Positions 49,060 through 63,493 of a stretch of 64,000 nt of DNA are shown here, piece after piece. The notes below the pieces were generated by a model. It was not told the origin of the DNA and did no database searches. It saw nothing but the letters and a program-made list of their open reading frames with translations. The stretch is from Helianthus annuus (Eukaryota; Streptophyta; Magnoliopsida; Asterales; Asteraceae): the NCBI RefSeq assembly GCF_002127325.2, contig NC_035443.2:29683090-29747089 (forward strand), in the 5' to 3' direction. Both the position numbers and the translations under genes were made by a program. Each line of letters begins with the position of its first letter. Within the stretch, counting starts at the first letter, position 1.

Positions 49060-50767
49060 TTGCTCCATTGGCTTCGAGGTTGGCTTCATGGATGAGGTAT
49101 AACAATCCTTAGCCTCCTGCTGATCACTGTCGATCTTGATTATCCCCCTTGGGCTAGGGAGTTTCACACATTGATGATAGGTGGATGGGACTGCTTTCAT
49201 ATCATGTATTCAGGGCCTGCCAAGGATAACATTGCAACAAGATAAACAGTCAATAACACAAAATTTTTGATAATTATGTACTCCTTCCACGTAGATTGGG
49301 AGTTTGATGTCCCCCAGAGTTTTCTTCGTTTCTCCACCGAATCCTACAAGCACAGAGGATCTTGGTGTGATGTCTGATTCTGGGATACCCATTTTCTTCA
49401 GAACATCAAGCTGGATAATGTTCACTGAGCTTCCTCCGTCGATAAGGATCCTGCGGACAAAATGGTTAGAGATAAAGAGAGTAATAACTAAACTATCATG
49501 ATGAGGATCCTGGATGTTAATGCGATCATCCTTATCAAACGTTATCGTCTTTCCTTCTGAGACACTTGATGTTCGAATAGGTCTCTCTCCATTATCCATT
49601 TTTGCTTCCTTTGCATGCCTTTTGGCCGCCGAGAAGGATGTACCACAGATGTCTGATCCTCCGGAAATAAAGTTGATCACTTGTGCATTCGCCGGAGGGG
49701 CTGGAGCCTTTTCAGGGATCCTTTCAGGATCCTGAGTCCTTTGCTTTTTTCTTCCCAACAATTCTTTTAGATGCCCCTTGCTTAACAGATATCCAATTTC
49801 TTTTCTTAAAGCTATGCATTCTTCAGTTAGATGCCCGAAATCCTCATGGTATGCACACCATTTTGACTTGTCTTTAGTCCCGGATGGTTTATCATTCTTC
49901 CTGGGCCACCTAGCTTTTTCTCCTAGATTCTGCATTGCAAGGATTAGTTCATGATTATCAACGGAAAAACAATATTCGGAGATTGGAGGATAATCTTCAT
50001 CATCCTCTTCTTGGTCAACAGCATGCACATTCTGGTTGTCATTTCTATGGTAGGATTTGAATTTATTGTTCTTGAAGGAGGATCCTTGCTTCTCCTGTTT
50101 TGAGGATCCCACTTGTCTCTCCTGGATCCTCTTGTCATCCTCTAGCCGGATGAACCTGAGTGCCCGAGTTCTCACTTCATCTAGATTCCTGCATGGTGTC
50201 ATAACAAGATCATCATAGAACAATGAATCCTTAAGCAGTCCCATTTTGAAGGCTTCAACAGCCGTAGCCATATCCAAGTTGGGAATGTCCAAGGATTCTT
50301 TACTAAATTTAGTTATATAATCCCTTAATGATTCATTATGACTTTGAGTTACCCTATATAAATCACTAGTTAATCTTTCAAATTTTCTACTACAAGAGAA
50401 TTGGTTATTGAATAAATTAAATAAATTAGCAAATGAAGTGATAGAGTAAGGGGGAAGACTTAGCAGCCATTTAAGAGCTGATCCAGTAAGGGTGGATCCA
50501 AATCCTTTACATAAGCATGCTTCCTTTAACTTTTCTGGGATTGGATTGATCTCCATCCTCTCCCTGTATTGTGCTATGTGCTCCTCAGGATCCGTTGTAC
50601 CATCATACAGCTTCATAGTAGGGATATGGAACCTTTTGGGTACCTCTGCATCACAAATTGGTGGTGCAAAACGAGATACCTTATGGCTCCCATCTGCAAT
50701 CTCCGGGATAGGCTTGACTACCCCTGGAACACTTGATATCATATCCTTCAGCTTCTGTAACTCCCTG
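49060..50767 (-). pseudogene. E2 gag-pro, 3' part (gag core to protease)
   Basis: Continues MA | RELQKLKDMISSVPG after the E3 insertion. It has the gag domain (FHIPTMKLYDGTTDPEEHIA), a C-x2-H-x4-H-x4-C knuckle (CAYHEDFGHLTEEC) and protease (ILIDGGSSVNI, D-G-G-S). A Trp codon after ILGRP is TGA at 49210-49212 (TGG in E3), 51 codons before the natural stop. Confidence 0.9.
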
Positions 50768-50772
50768 GCCAT

Positions 50773-51491
50773 TGTTTTGGTCAAAAATCACACAAGGATA
50801 ATGCAACCAAACTTTAAGTAAACGGGGTATGATGCTTGGTTTGTAGAAAAAGTAAAGGATCACTTCAATGTGAAATATGCAAAGACACAATGATTTATAC
50901 GAGGAAAAAGCCCTTGATCAATGTATGATCTCCGGCATAAAAAACCTCGGGTGATGGCAACTACCGATCACCAACTTCAATATAACAAAAATATGATTAC
51001 AACTTTGGATGATAATGAGCTGAGTACAAGGATCACTGAGTGTTTAAGTGTTCGAGAGTTGTGTCGTATGTCGTGTGTGTTCTTCCGAATGAAGAAGAGT
51101 GGTATTTATACATGTGTAGGTGACTTATTTTAGGTAAAATGACTAATTATCAGCTCATTACCCCTTTAGAAATAAAGACAATCTAGCCTAAATTGCTGCC
51201 CATAAATCAAGCCTAGTTTCCATATCCTGTGCAACGTCTTTCTTCGATTAAGCTCTTGCCATATTTGTGAAGACGCGTCCCTGGATCATGGTCTTTAGAG
51301 CATATCCTGCTAGATGTTCCTGCAAAACAATATTGTAGTAAGCGAAGGTGACCGTTAGTATAAGGATCACCATAACGTCCCATGATCCTGATCTTGAAGT
51401 CCGGCTGAGGATCACTGCCTGCCAAAGAAACAAGGATCACTGGTTAGGATCACGTATAAGGATCACTTATAGTAAAAATCCAGCCCTAACA
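50773..51491 (-). repeat. E3 3' LTR
   Basis: 719 bp, same edges as E2. The element-strand TATA box TATAAATA is at 51103-51110 (and 61165-61172 in the 5' LTR). The PPT follows at 51492-51505. Confidence 0.95.
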
Positions 51492-51648
51492 ATTGCCCCC
51501 AAAATATAAGGAGTTAATTGTAAATAGACGAGTTATATTTTGTTATGATCTTATCTCTAACGGGCGACTCCAAGAAACTAGCCGTTATGCTCGGACTAGC
51601 CGTTATGATCATTACGTCACAGATGTGACAATCCCTGCAAATCATCAT

Positions 51649-51656
51649 TATAAATA
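51649..51656 (+). promoter_or_regulatory. TATA box of the E3 antisense gene
   Basis: CATTATAAATAGGAGATAGG, 169 bases upstream of the ATG at 51818 and 157 bases outside the LTR. An ACGT-core motif (TTACGTCAC) lies about 35 bases upstream, as in many plant promoters. A pyrimidine-rich leader (CTCTTCTTCTCTCTTTCCC) follows. Confidence 0.7.
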
Positions 51657-51817
51657 GGAGATAGGGTCAGGATCAGTTTGTGTTTAAATTCAAGATACAC
51701 TCTCCTTATATTCTGCACCGAAGGTTGTCCAGGTATCCTCTTCTTCTCTCTTTCCCTTCTTTCTTTTCTTTACTTTGTTTTTTCTACTCCGTCTCTGTTT
51801 CTATTCCGTCACAAAAC

Positions 51818-53452
51818 ATGTTGCTCCGGAATTCTCCACACAAGGATTCCAAGAAGGATAGTCCCTTAAAGAGTCAGGGGATTATCAAGGATTCTCCTAC
51901 GGAGAGGTGTTGCTTTAGTGATGCTCACGTAGACAAGATTCGTCATTGCTTTCCGGCGAATGTTGTTTTTAAATCCTTTGATCCTACTGCTTTGAGCGAC
52001 TTTGTCTCAGATGTCTGGGTGGCTTTTCCTGCTACTCCGTTTGCTATAGGTTACTCATATCCTTTTCCAGACTTTACCCAGTCTTTCTTTTCCTTAACCG
52101 GCATCTCTTACATCCAAGCTATGCCGATGATCTGGAGGGTTCTTTATACCTTCGAGAGGATCATTGAGCAGGAAGGAATTGATCTGGGGATGGCGGAGCT
52201 AGCTGAGCTCTATGATCTTACTACGTTTGGATCACATCGGTATCTGCTGAAACGGAAAGCTGGGGAGGATCACCCTATCTTCAAAGTTACCAAGAATGAT
52301 ACAAACTGGAAACGTCGGTTTTTCTTTGTTAAGAGGGATTCCATCCCGGATGGGAAGGATCTGCCCAAGGAATGGGCCACTCATGGTAGGGTAGAGGATC
52401 CTCGAAGGATCACTATCAGTCCTGTTCTCATATGATGAGGATCACTGATGTCTTTTTTCTTTTGTCTTTTTTATGCAGCTATCTCCGTTGCTCACTTAAA
52501 GTTGACCCCTGCTGCCAGAGAAAGAGTGTTAGCTTTTAAAAAGCTTGATCCTGAAGTCAGAAGCTTCCAAGTCACCATCCAAGATTCTCAAGAAGTATCC
52601 TCTGCATCTGCCACTATGTCAAGTAAGTATCCTTACAGAAAATAAATTATATGTAGGATTGTTTGATTAATAAAGCAACTTATCTTGTTTTTTTGATTGT
52701 GTAGGTGCTGGAAAATCTGCCAGGTCCGTTAAATCAGCCTCCAAATTTGGGATCAGTGATCTTGCCAATGTCACGTCTTCAAAGAAGAAGGCTCCTGCTG
52801 CCAGTCCTTCAGTCTCAGCTCCCAAAGCGTCTATCCGGGGCAAGGGGAAGAAGAGGAAGACTACTGAAGATCTACAAGGATTTCCCCTCCTCCGTCAGCA
52901 ATTCCTTGACTACGTGAATGAGGTAAGGATCACTGACCCTGTAGGTTATCCGCCTATCATATTCTGTTTGTGTATCCTGCTTTTCTTGAGGATCACCTGA
53001 GTCTGAGCTTGTCTTTATTCTCTTGTTTGCAGAAACTTGCTGAGATTGAAACTTATCTTGGCAATGTTGAGGACCAGGAGAGCCAGATTGCTGACCTTCA
53101 ACAAATGGGCGTGCTTAAGGATCTCAAGATAGGAGATCTTGAGAAGGAACTCCGGGTCATGAAGGCTGAGGCTGCTCAGAGGTTGATTGATATGGATAAC
53201 GAGAAGCAGGAGATCACCCAAGATGCTAAGGTCTCCGCGGCAATTGCTATGTATAAGATTCAACTTCAGATGGCCGAGGAGGCTCAGGATCCTACCTTTG
53301 ACAAAGGCTCGTGGGATGTTGAAGGTTGGAAGGCAAGGCTGGCAGACCTGGAGGACGAGGATGAGGCTGAGGAGATCCCCATGCTGGAAGGTGGTGATGC
53401 TGAGAAGGATCAAGGTGGAGATGCTGGTGGTGATGAAGCAGCGAAGGTGTAG
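51818..53452 (+). CDS. E3 antisense extra gene, four exons, intact (Transposase_28-like, coiled coil)
   Basis: Exons 51818-52385, 52479-52622, 52705-52922 and 53033-53452 join to 450 codons including stop. All introns are GT-AG (GTAGGG..TGCAG, GTAAGT..TGTAG, GTAAGG..TTGCAG), phases 1, 1, 0. Exon 1 carries the conserved domain: CCFSDAHVDKIRHCFPANVV, YPFPDFTQSFFSLTGISYIQ, MIWRVLYTFERIIEQEG and RRFFFVKRDSIPDGKDLPKE, which I place tentatively in PF04195. Exon 3 has a nuclear-signal-like RGKGKKRKT. Exon 4 is a likely coiled coil (ETYLGNVEDQESQIADLQQM, LEKELRVMKAEAAQ) ending in an acidic Gly-rich tail. It lies between pol and the 3' LTR, opposite to gag-pol. Extra ORFs, some antisense, are known in Tat-lineage elements; the role is unknown. 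Confidence 0.85.
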
Positions 53453-54898
53453 GCTGCATGATTGGGCGATGATGGATATTTCGAGACTAGGCCGGAGCCC
53501 AATTTTTTAGGACTGGTAGTGGTTTTGTGTGGTAGTGGTGTTTTAAAACAATGATGGTCTGTATTTGAACAATAGTTTTAGGGTTGAGGATCCTGGATCC
53601 TTTTAGACAATAGGTAGGATTACAAAAGGTGGAGGGATCCTCTGTTTGGGGGATGAAGCCTTTGTGATCCTGCTGCTTTTACTTTCCTGCAAAAATGCTA
53701 AGACCGCATAGACAATGGACACCCTTTGCCAACCCATGTGGACGGGCCACGTTTTGCTGGTAGAAATGTGGGTTGGCAATTTTGACAATCTTTTGGAAGG
53801 GTTAATGATCCTTTTGTTTAATAATATAACTTAACTTTTCTGGCTTATCTTGTGTTGTTATCCTTCAATAATCCTCTTATTTCTCAATTGTATTTGTTAA
53901 AATAACAAGAGTTGAAAAAGTGTTTACTAAACTTAGGATATGATCCTAGATCAAATATCCTCATATTGAAAATTCTCAAAGTGTTTTAATTCAAGGATCA
54001 TAGGTTCGGTTGTCAAAGTATAAGGGTTGGTTAGGATAAAGAGTATAATCAAAAATAGTCAAGGATCATACCTGAGGATCCACGTTAGGATCCTATCCTT
54101 TAGTCGGAACAACCATAGGTAAGACTTTAATGGATAATAAGGATTAAGGATCCTTAATTGTTTAACTTCGAAAACCTGAGAAAATGGAACATAACTTGGG
54201 ACTAAGCCAATATAAAAGATAAGTTAGTAACTAGGGACAAGCCCAAAGGATAACTGAGAATGATCCCAGAGGATCACTGGGGACAAGCCCAAAGGATAAC
54301 TGGGGACGATCCCGGAGGATCACTGGGGACAAGCCCATAGGATAACTGGGGACAAGCCCAAAGGATAACTGGGGACAAGCCCAAAGGATCGTATGTAAAC
54401 TGGAGTATGGCCCTTTCTGGCAACTATCCAAACTTAGTGACATGAAAATGTCAAAACCTTAGCTAACGTGAAAACGTTAGAAACCTTAGGAACGGATGTA
54501 TGGTGCGTCCACCATTATACGTAGGATCCCAAATATAGCCAGTACGATGAGGTTGTCAGCCCCGAAAGTGGGTACTGGTCCCAAAGACGTGAACTATACC
54601 AGGATCATCGTGCGCTGCTGGCGGAAACTGGGGATAATCCCAAGGATAACTGGGGTTGTACCCAAGGATCTTTGGTGCTTTTGGAGATCTTTGATGATTT
54701 GCTGAAGATACCTGAACCATCATAACTCAAATGGTTTGTGAGTAGAGGATGAAGGATACATGATCCTTATCCTTAGGCAAAAAGTAAGAAAATGCAATAG
54801 TTTTATGATAAGCATATTACCAGAGTAAGGATCACCGATATCTCCAGGATCCTTCAAGGATACTTCAATGTAAGGATCACATGCAGGAAGGATCATGT
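53453..54898. other. E3 spacer between the antisense gene and the pol 3' end
   Basis: Non-coding. It has the GGTGGAGGGATCCTCTGTTT block (about 53627-53646), GCCAACCCATGTGGACGGGCC (about 53727), the minisatellite and dense GGATC words. It matches the E2 spacer in order. Confidence 0.65.
54231..54392. repeat. 23 bp minisatellite, seven units (E3)
   Basis: Units at 54231, 54254, 54277, 54300, 54323, 54346 (24 bp) and 54370, consensus CTGGGGACAAGCCCAAAGGATAA. A GATCCC variant alternates in units 2 and 4. Confidence 0.92.
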
Positions 54899-58204
<3,306 letters not shown>

Positions 58205-60757
58205 CTATTGCTCCCTTGGCTTCGAGGTTGGCTTCATGGATGAGGTATAGCAATCCTTAGCCTCTTGCTGATCACTGTCGATCTTGATTATCCCCCATGG
58301 GCTAGGGAGCTTCACACATTGATGGTAGGTAGATGGAACTGCTTTCATGTCATGTATCCAAGGCCTGCCAAGGATAACGTTACAACAAGATAAACAGTCA
58401 ATAACACAAAATTTTTGGTAATTATGTAATCCTTCCACGTAGATTGGGAGTTTGATGTCCCCCAGAGTTTTCTTCGTTTCCCCACTGAATCCTACAAGCA
58501 CGGAGGATCTGGGTGTGATGTCTGATTCTGGGATTCCCATCTTTTTCAAGACATCAAGCTGGATAATGTTCACTGAGCTCCCTCCGTCAATAAGGATCCT
58601 GCGGACAAAATGGTTAGAGATAAAGAGAGTGATCACTAAACTATCATGGTGAGGATCCTGAATGTTGATGCGATCATTCTCATCAAATGTTATCATCTTC
58701 CCTTCGGAGACACTTGAGGTTCTAATAGGCCTTTCTCCATTATCCATTTTTGATTCTTTTGCATGTCTTTTGGCCGCTGAAAAGGATGTACCACAAATGT
58801 CTGATCCTCCGGATATAAAGTTAATCACTTGAGCGTCTGCCGGAGGTGCTGGAGCCTTTTCAGGGATCCTTTCAGGATCCTGGGTCCTTTGCTTTTTTCT
58901 CCCCAATAATTCTTTTAGATGCCCCTTGCTTAGCAGGTATCCAATTTCTTTTCTTAAGGCTATGCAATCTTCAGTTAGATGCCCGAAATCCTCATGGTAT
59001 GCACACCATTTGGACTTGTCTTTAGTCCCGGATGGTTTATCATTCTTCCTGGGCCACCTAGCCTTTTCACCTAGATTCTGCATTGCAAGGATTAGTTCAT
59101 GATTATCGACGGAAAAACAATATTCTGAGATTGGAGGATATTCTTCATCATCCTCTTCTTGGTCAACAGCATGCACATTCTTGTTCTCATTTCTATGGTA
59201 GGATTTGAACTTGTTGTTTCTGAAGGAGGATCCTTGCTTATCTTGTTTTGAGGATCCTACTTGTCTCTCCTGGATCCTCTTGTCATCCTCTAGCCGGATA
59301 AACCTGAGTGCTCGAGTTCTTACTTCATCTAAATTCCTGCAAGGTGTCATAACAAGATCATCATAGAATAATGAATCCTTAAGAAGTCCCATTTTGAAGG
59401 CTTCAACAGCCGTAGCCATATCCAAGTTGGGAATATCCAAGGATTCTTTACTAAATTTAGTTATATAATCCCTTAATGATTCATTATTATTTTGAGTTAT
59501 CCTGTACAAATCACTAGTTAATTTTTCAAATTTTCTACTACAAGAGAATTGGTTATTGAATAAATTAACTAAATTAGCAAATGAAGTAATAGAGTAAGGG
59601 GGAAGACTTAGTAGCCACTTAAGAGCTGATCCAGTTAGAGTGGATCCAAATCCTTTACATAGGCATGCTTCCTTCAACTTTTCTGGGATAGGATTGATTT
59701 CCATCCTTTCCCTGTATTGTGCTATATGCTCCTCTGGATCCGTTGTGCCATCATACAGCTTCATGGTAGGGATATGGAACCTTTTGGGTACCTCTGCATC
59801 ACAAATTGGTGGTGCAAAGCGAGATACCTTGTGGCTTCCATCTGCAATCTCTGGGATAGGCTTGACTACCCCTGGAACACTTGAGATCATGTCTTTTAAC
59901 TTCTGTAACTCCCTGGCCATAGCATGATTGGTACCTGTATCCTGCATGAATCCATGGTTAGTGGTAGGATAATTGTTTAAAGTGTTACCTCCCATTGGGT
60001 TCAAGTTAGGGAATCCATATTGCTGGGATTCTGGAACAACGGAGGGACCAGTGGAAGCGATGGTCTGCATTGGAATGAAGTCCCCTTGATGGACATCTAG
60101 ACTCCCTGTTTGCAAACTTTTTAGGGATCCTGGCATCTGTAAGGATCCTGGAACGAAGGAGGATCCTTGAACCTGGGATGATCCTGGAACAAAGGAGGAT
60201 ACTTGGCCCTGGAATGATCCTGGAATAAAGTAGGATCCTTGAAACTGCTGTGCCCCCGGATAGGCTCCCGGATTCATGAAGGATCCCATGTACTGAGGAT
60301 AGGATCCTATTGGCTGAAAATGTGAATCTGATGTCTGAGTCATTGCTGCCGAGTTGAGACGTGATCCTCTTGACTCCCCTATGATTTGCACGTCCGGGAT
60401 CCCTGATGGCTGGGAAGTGATTATTGGAGTATCGAAGCTCAAGGATTTGGGCACCAGTGGAGAGTGATCCTCTGCTGCTTTCTTTTGTCTTTTGAGATCT
60501 CCAATTTCCCTGAGGATCCTTTCGTTAGTTTCATCTTGCCGCTGCATACGATCCTTCATCTGCAAAATTAAAGCAAATACATCACTAGTACTGGGAATAG
60601 AGGAATTCATAGCAGAAGAAGATAGAGGTTTAGAGAAAGTGGGAGTTGATCTCTTCTCAGTATTTTTCTGAGATCCTGCCGGTGGAGGAGGCAAGGTAAT
60701 CTGTGATGAGGTGACCGCAGACATCGCCGTGGACGTGTTCTTCAATGATGAAGCCAT
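58205..60757 (-). CDS. gag: E3 gag-protease polyprotein (intact)
   Basis: 850 aa from the ATG at 60757-60755 (MASSLKNTSTAMSAV). The upstream in-frame extension has no ATG. N-terminal 300 residues: Ser/Pro-rich, a short helical segment (FALILQMKDRMQRQDETNER) and Gly/Ser/Gln repeats (SSFVPGSSQVQG). Then the retrotransposon gag domain (FHIPTMKLYDGTTDPEEHIA; LKWLLSLPPYSITSFANL), a CCHC-variant knuckle C-x2-H-x4-H-x4-C (CAYHEDFGHLTEDC), and aspartic protease (RRILIDGGSSVNIIQLDVLK with D-G-G-S; NVILGRPWIHDM). It ends with SKPREQ at the UAG. It is the counterpart of the E2 gag into which E3 inserted. Confidence 0.96.
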   Translation of the reverse strand: MASSLKNTSTAMSAVTSSQITLPPPPAGSQKNTEKRSTPTFSKPLSSSAMNSSIPSTSDVFALILQMKDRMQRQDETNERILREIGDLKRQKKAAEDHSPLVPKSLSFDTPIITSQPSGIPDVQIIGESRGSRLNSAAMTQTSDSHFQPIGSYPQYMGSFMNPGAYPGAQQFQGSYFIPGSFQGQVSSFVPGSSQVQGSSFVPGSLQMPGSLKSLQTGSLDVHQGDFIPMQTIASTGPSVVPESQQYGFPNLNPMGGNTLNNYPTTNHGFMQDTGTNHAMARELQKLKDMISSVPGVVKPIPEIADGSHKVSRFAPPICDAEVPKRFHIPTMKLYDGTTDPEEHIAQYRERMEINPIPEKLKEACLCKGFGSTLTGSALKWLLSLPPYSITSFANLVNLFNNQFSCSRKFEKLTSDLYRITQNNNESLRDYITKFSKESLDIPNLDMATAVEAFKMGLLKDSLFYDDLVMTPCRNLDEVRTRALRFIRLEDDKRIQERQVGSSKQDKQGSSFRNNKFKSYHRNENKNVHAVDQEEDDEEYPPISEYCFSVDNHELILAMQNLGEKARWPRKNDKPSGTKDKSKWCAYHEDFGHLTEDCIALRKEIGYLLSKGHLKELLGRKKQRTQDPERIPEKAPAPPADAQVINFISGGSDICGTSFSAAKRHAKESKMDNGERPIRTSSVSEGKMITFDENDRINIQDPHHDSLVITLFISNHFVRRILIDGGSSVNIIQLDVLKKMGIPESDITPRSSVLVGFSGETKKTLGDIKLPIYVEGLHNYQKFCVIDCLSCCNVILGRPWIHDMKAVPSTYHQCVKLPSPWGIIKIDSDQQEAKDCYTSSMKPTSKPREQ

Positions 60758-60813
60758 GTAACTCTTTGAAATGATTTCGAACAAAAGATTTTCTTATGAA
60801 TGAAGCACCAATT
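60758..60813 (-). other. E3 leader
   Basis: Short, 56 bases from primer site to gag ATG. Nothing else is visible. Confidence 0.6.
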
Positions 60814-60831
60814 GCCCCACGGTGGGCGCCA
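60814..60831 (-). other. E3 primer-binding site (tRNA-Lys)
   Basis: TGGCGCCCACCGTGGGGC on the minus strand, complementary to the 3' end of plant tRNA-Lys(CUU), three bases from the LTR. Confidence 0.88.
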
Positions 60832-60834
60832 AAC

Positions 60835-61553
60835 TGTTTTGGTCAAAAATCACACAAGGATAATGCAACCAAACTTTAAGTAAACGGGGTATGATGATTG
60901 GTTTGTAGAAAAAGTAAAGGATCACTTCAATGTGAAATATGCAAAGACACAATGATTTATACGAGGAAAAAGCCCTTGATCAATGTATGATCTCCGGCAT
61001 AAAAAACCTCGGGTGATGGCAACTACCGATCACCAACTTCAATATAACAAAAATATGATTACAACTTTGGATGATAATGAGCTGAGTACAAGGATCACTG
61101 AGTGTTTAAGTGTTCGAGAGTTGTGTCGTATGTCGTGTGTGTTCTTCCGAATGAAGAAGAGTGGTATTTATACATGTGTAGGTGACTTATTTTAGGTAAA
61201 ATGACTAATTATCAGCTCATTACCCCTTTAGAAATAAAGACAATCTAGCCTAAATTGCTGCCCATAAATCAAGCCTAGTTTCCATATCCTGTGCAACGTC
61301 TTTCTTCGATTAAGCTCTTGCCATATTTGTGAAGACGCGTCCCTGGATCATGGTCTTTAGAGCATATCCTGCTAGATGTTCCTGCAAAACAATATTGTAG
61401 TAAGCGAAGGTGACCGTTAGTATAAGGATCACCATAACGTCCCATGATCCTGATCTTGAAGTCCGGCTGAGGATCACTGCCTGCCAAAGAAACAAGGATC
61501 ACTGGTTAGGATCACGTATAAGGATCACTTATAGTAAAAATCCAGCCCTAACA
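60835..61553 (-). repeat. E3 5' LTR
   Basis: 719 bp. One base differs from 50773-51491 by eye. TATA box at 61165-61172 on the element strand. It is followed by the second GCCAT and the rest of E2 gag. Confidence 0.95.
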
Positions 61554-62434
61554 GCCATAGCATGATTGATACCTGTATCCTGCACGAATCCATGGTTAGT
61601 GGTAAGATAATTATTTAAGGTGTTACCTCCCATCGGGTTCAAGTTAGGAACATTGGGTGTGAATCCATATTGCTGGGATTCTGGGATAACGGAGGGACCA
61701 GTGGAAGCAATGGTCTGCATTGGAATGAAGTCCCCTTGATGGACATCTAGACTTCCTGTTTGCAAACTTTTTAGGGATCCTGGCATCTGGAAGGATCCTG
61801 GTATCTGAGATGATCCCGGAACGAATGAGGATCCTTGAACCTGGGATGACCCTGGAACAAAGGAGGATCCTTGAACCTGGGATGATCCCGGAACGAAGGA
61901 GGATCCTTGAACCTGGGGTGATCCAGGGACAAAGGAGGATCCTAAGCTCATGGAGGATTCCGAATGCTGGGCGTAGGATCCCGCCGGTTGAAAATATGAT
62001 CCTGATGCGTGAGTCATTGTTGCTGGGCTGAAATGCACTCCTCTTGATCCACCCATATATTGTATGTCTGGGACCTCTGTTGGCTGAGAAGTAATCATTG
62101 GAGTATCAAAATTCAAAGATTTGGGCATTAGTGGGGAATGATCCTCTGCCGTTTTCTTTTGCCTTTTCAGATCTCCGATTTCTCTGAGGATCCTGTCATT
62201 AGTTTCATCCTGCTGCTGCATACGATCCCTCATCTGCAAAATCAAAGTAAATATATCACTAGTACTGGGAACAGAAGAAGTTAGAGCAGAAGATGATGGT
62301 TTAGAGGATATAGAAGTTGGTCTCTTCTCAGCATTTTTCTGAGATCCAGCTGGTGGTGGAGGCAAAGGTGGAATGCTAGTAGATGAATTGACTGCCGACA
62401 TCGCTGTGGATGTATTCTTCAATGACGAAGCCAT
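61554..62434 (-). pseudogene. E2 gag, N-terminal part, cut by E3
   Basis: ATG at 62434-62432. Similar to the E3 gag start, with four copies of the SSFVPGSSQVQG repeat (61790-61940) instead of two or three in E3. The frame runs into E3 after GINHAMA and resumes at 50767: 881 + 1558 nt is a multiple of three, so the insertion is the only break in this half. Confidence 0.92.
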
Positions 62435-62490
62435 GTAACTCTTTGAAATGATTTCGAACAGAAAGTTTTCTTATGAATGAAGCACCAATT

Positions 62491-62508
62491 GCCCCACGGT
62501 GGGCGCCA
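62491..62508 (-). other. E2 primer-binding site (tRNA-Lys)
   Basis: Same 18-mer as E3 on the minus strand, three bases from the LTR. Confidence 0.88.
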
Positions 62509-62511
62509 AAC

Positions 62512-63229
62512 TGTTTTGGTCAAAAATCACACAAGGATAATGCAACCAAACTCTAAGTAAATGGGGAATGATGCTTGGTTTATTGAAAAAGTAAAGGATC
62601 ACTTCAGTATGAAATATGCAAAGACACAATGATTTATACGAGGAAAAAGCCCTTGATCAATGTATGATCTCCGGCATAAAAAACCTCGGGTGATGGCAAC
62701 TACCGATCACCAACTTCAATATATCAAAATATGGTTACAACTTCGGATGATAATGAGCTGAGTACAAGGATCACTATCGTAATGTGTGTCTAAGCGTGTG
62801 AGAATTGTGTTGTGTGTTCTTCCGAATGGGGAAAAGTGTTTATATATACAAGTGTAGGTGACCTATTTTAGGTAAAAAGACTAATAATCAGCTCATTACC
62901 CCTTTAGAAATAAAAGCAAATCTAGCCTAAATTGTCGCCCTTAAATCATGCCAAGTTTCCATATCCTTTGCAACGTCCATCTCCGATTAAGCACATGCTA
63001 TAATTGTAAAGACGCGTCCTTTGATTGTGATGCTAAGAGCGGATCCTGCTAGATGTTCCTGCAAAACAACATTTAATTCAATGAAGGTAACTGTTAGCAT
63101 GAGGATCCTGGGATGGTCCATGATCCTGATCCTGAAGTCCTGCTGAGGATCACTATCTGCTAAAGAAACAAGGATCACTGGTTAGGATCACATGTAAGGA
63201 TCATGTATCACAAAAATCCAACCCTAACA
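62512..63229 (-). repeat. E2 5' LTR
   Basis: 718 bp. It differs from 41690-42407 at four positions by eye, with no indel. Confidence 0.94.
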
Positions 63230-63234
63230 AAGGT

Positions 63235-63493
63235 GAATACCTTTAAACCTTTGAAGGGATTGAGATCCCTTAAACTTGAGAGAGGGGGCCAATCCTCTAG
63301 TCTTCCGATTCGTCCCAAGTGCAAATCCTGGAGCTATATCCTGGAGCGTATGCTGTAAAACAACAACAAACTAAGGTGGGTGTTAGCCTGGCTAACACCC
63401 CTCCGATGCTTAAGTCAGTATTGGGTTCAAGATAATGCGTATATTTAAAAGAGACAGAGTACATACCATTAGGATAGAAATTAAATTCTACTC
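63235..63493 (-). other. E1 spacer after pol with a perfect hairpin
   Basis: Non-coding segment of E1 between the pol stop and the E2 insertion. It contains GGGTGTTAGCC-T-GGCTAACACCC at 63378-63400, a perfect 11 bp stem. Confidence 0.7.

Noticed and set aside
50681..50890. Short ORF across the E2/E3 junction
   Set aside because: Chance frame made by the insertion.
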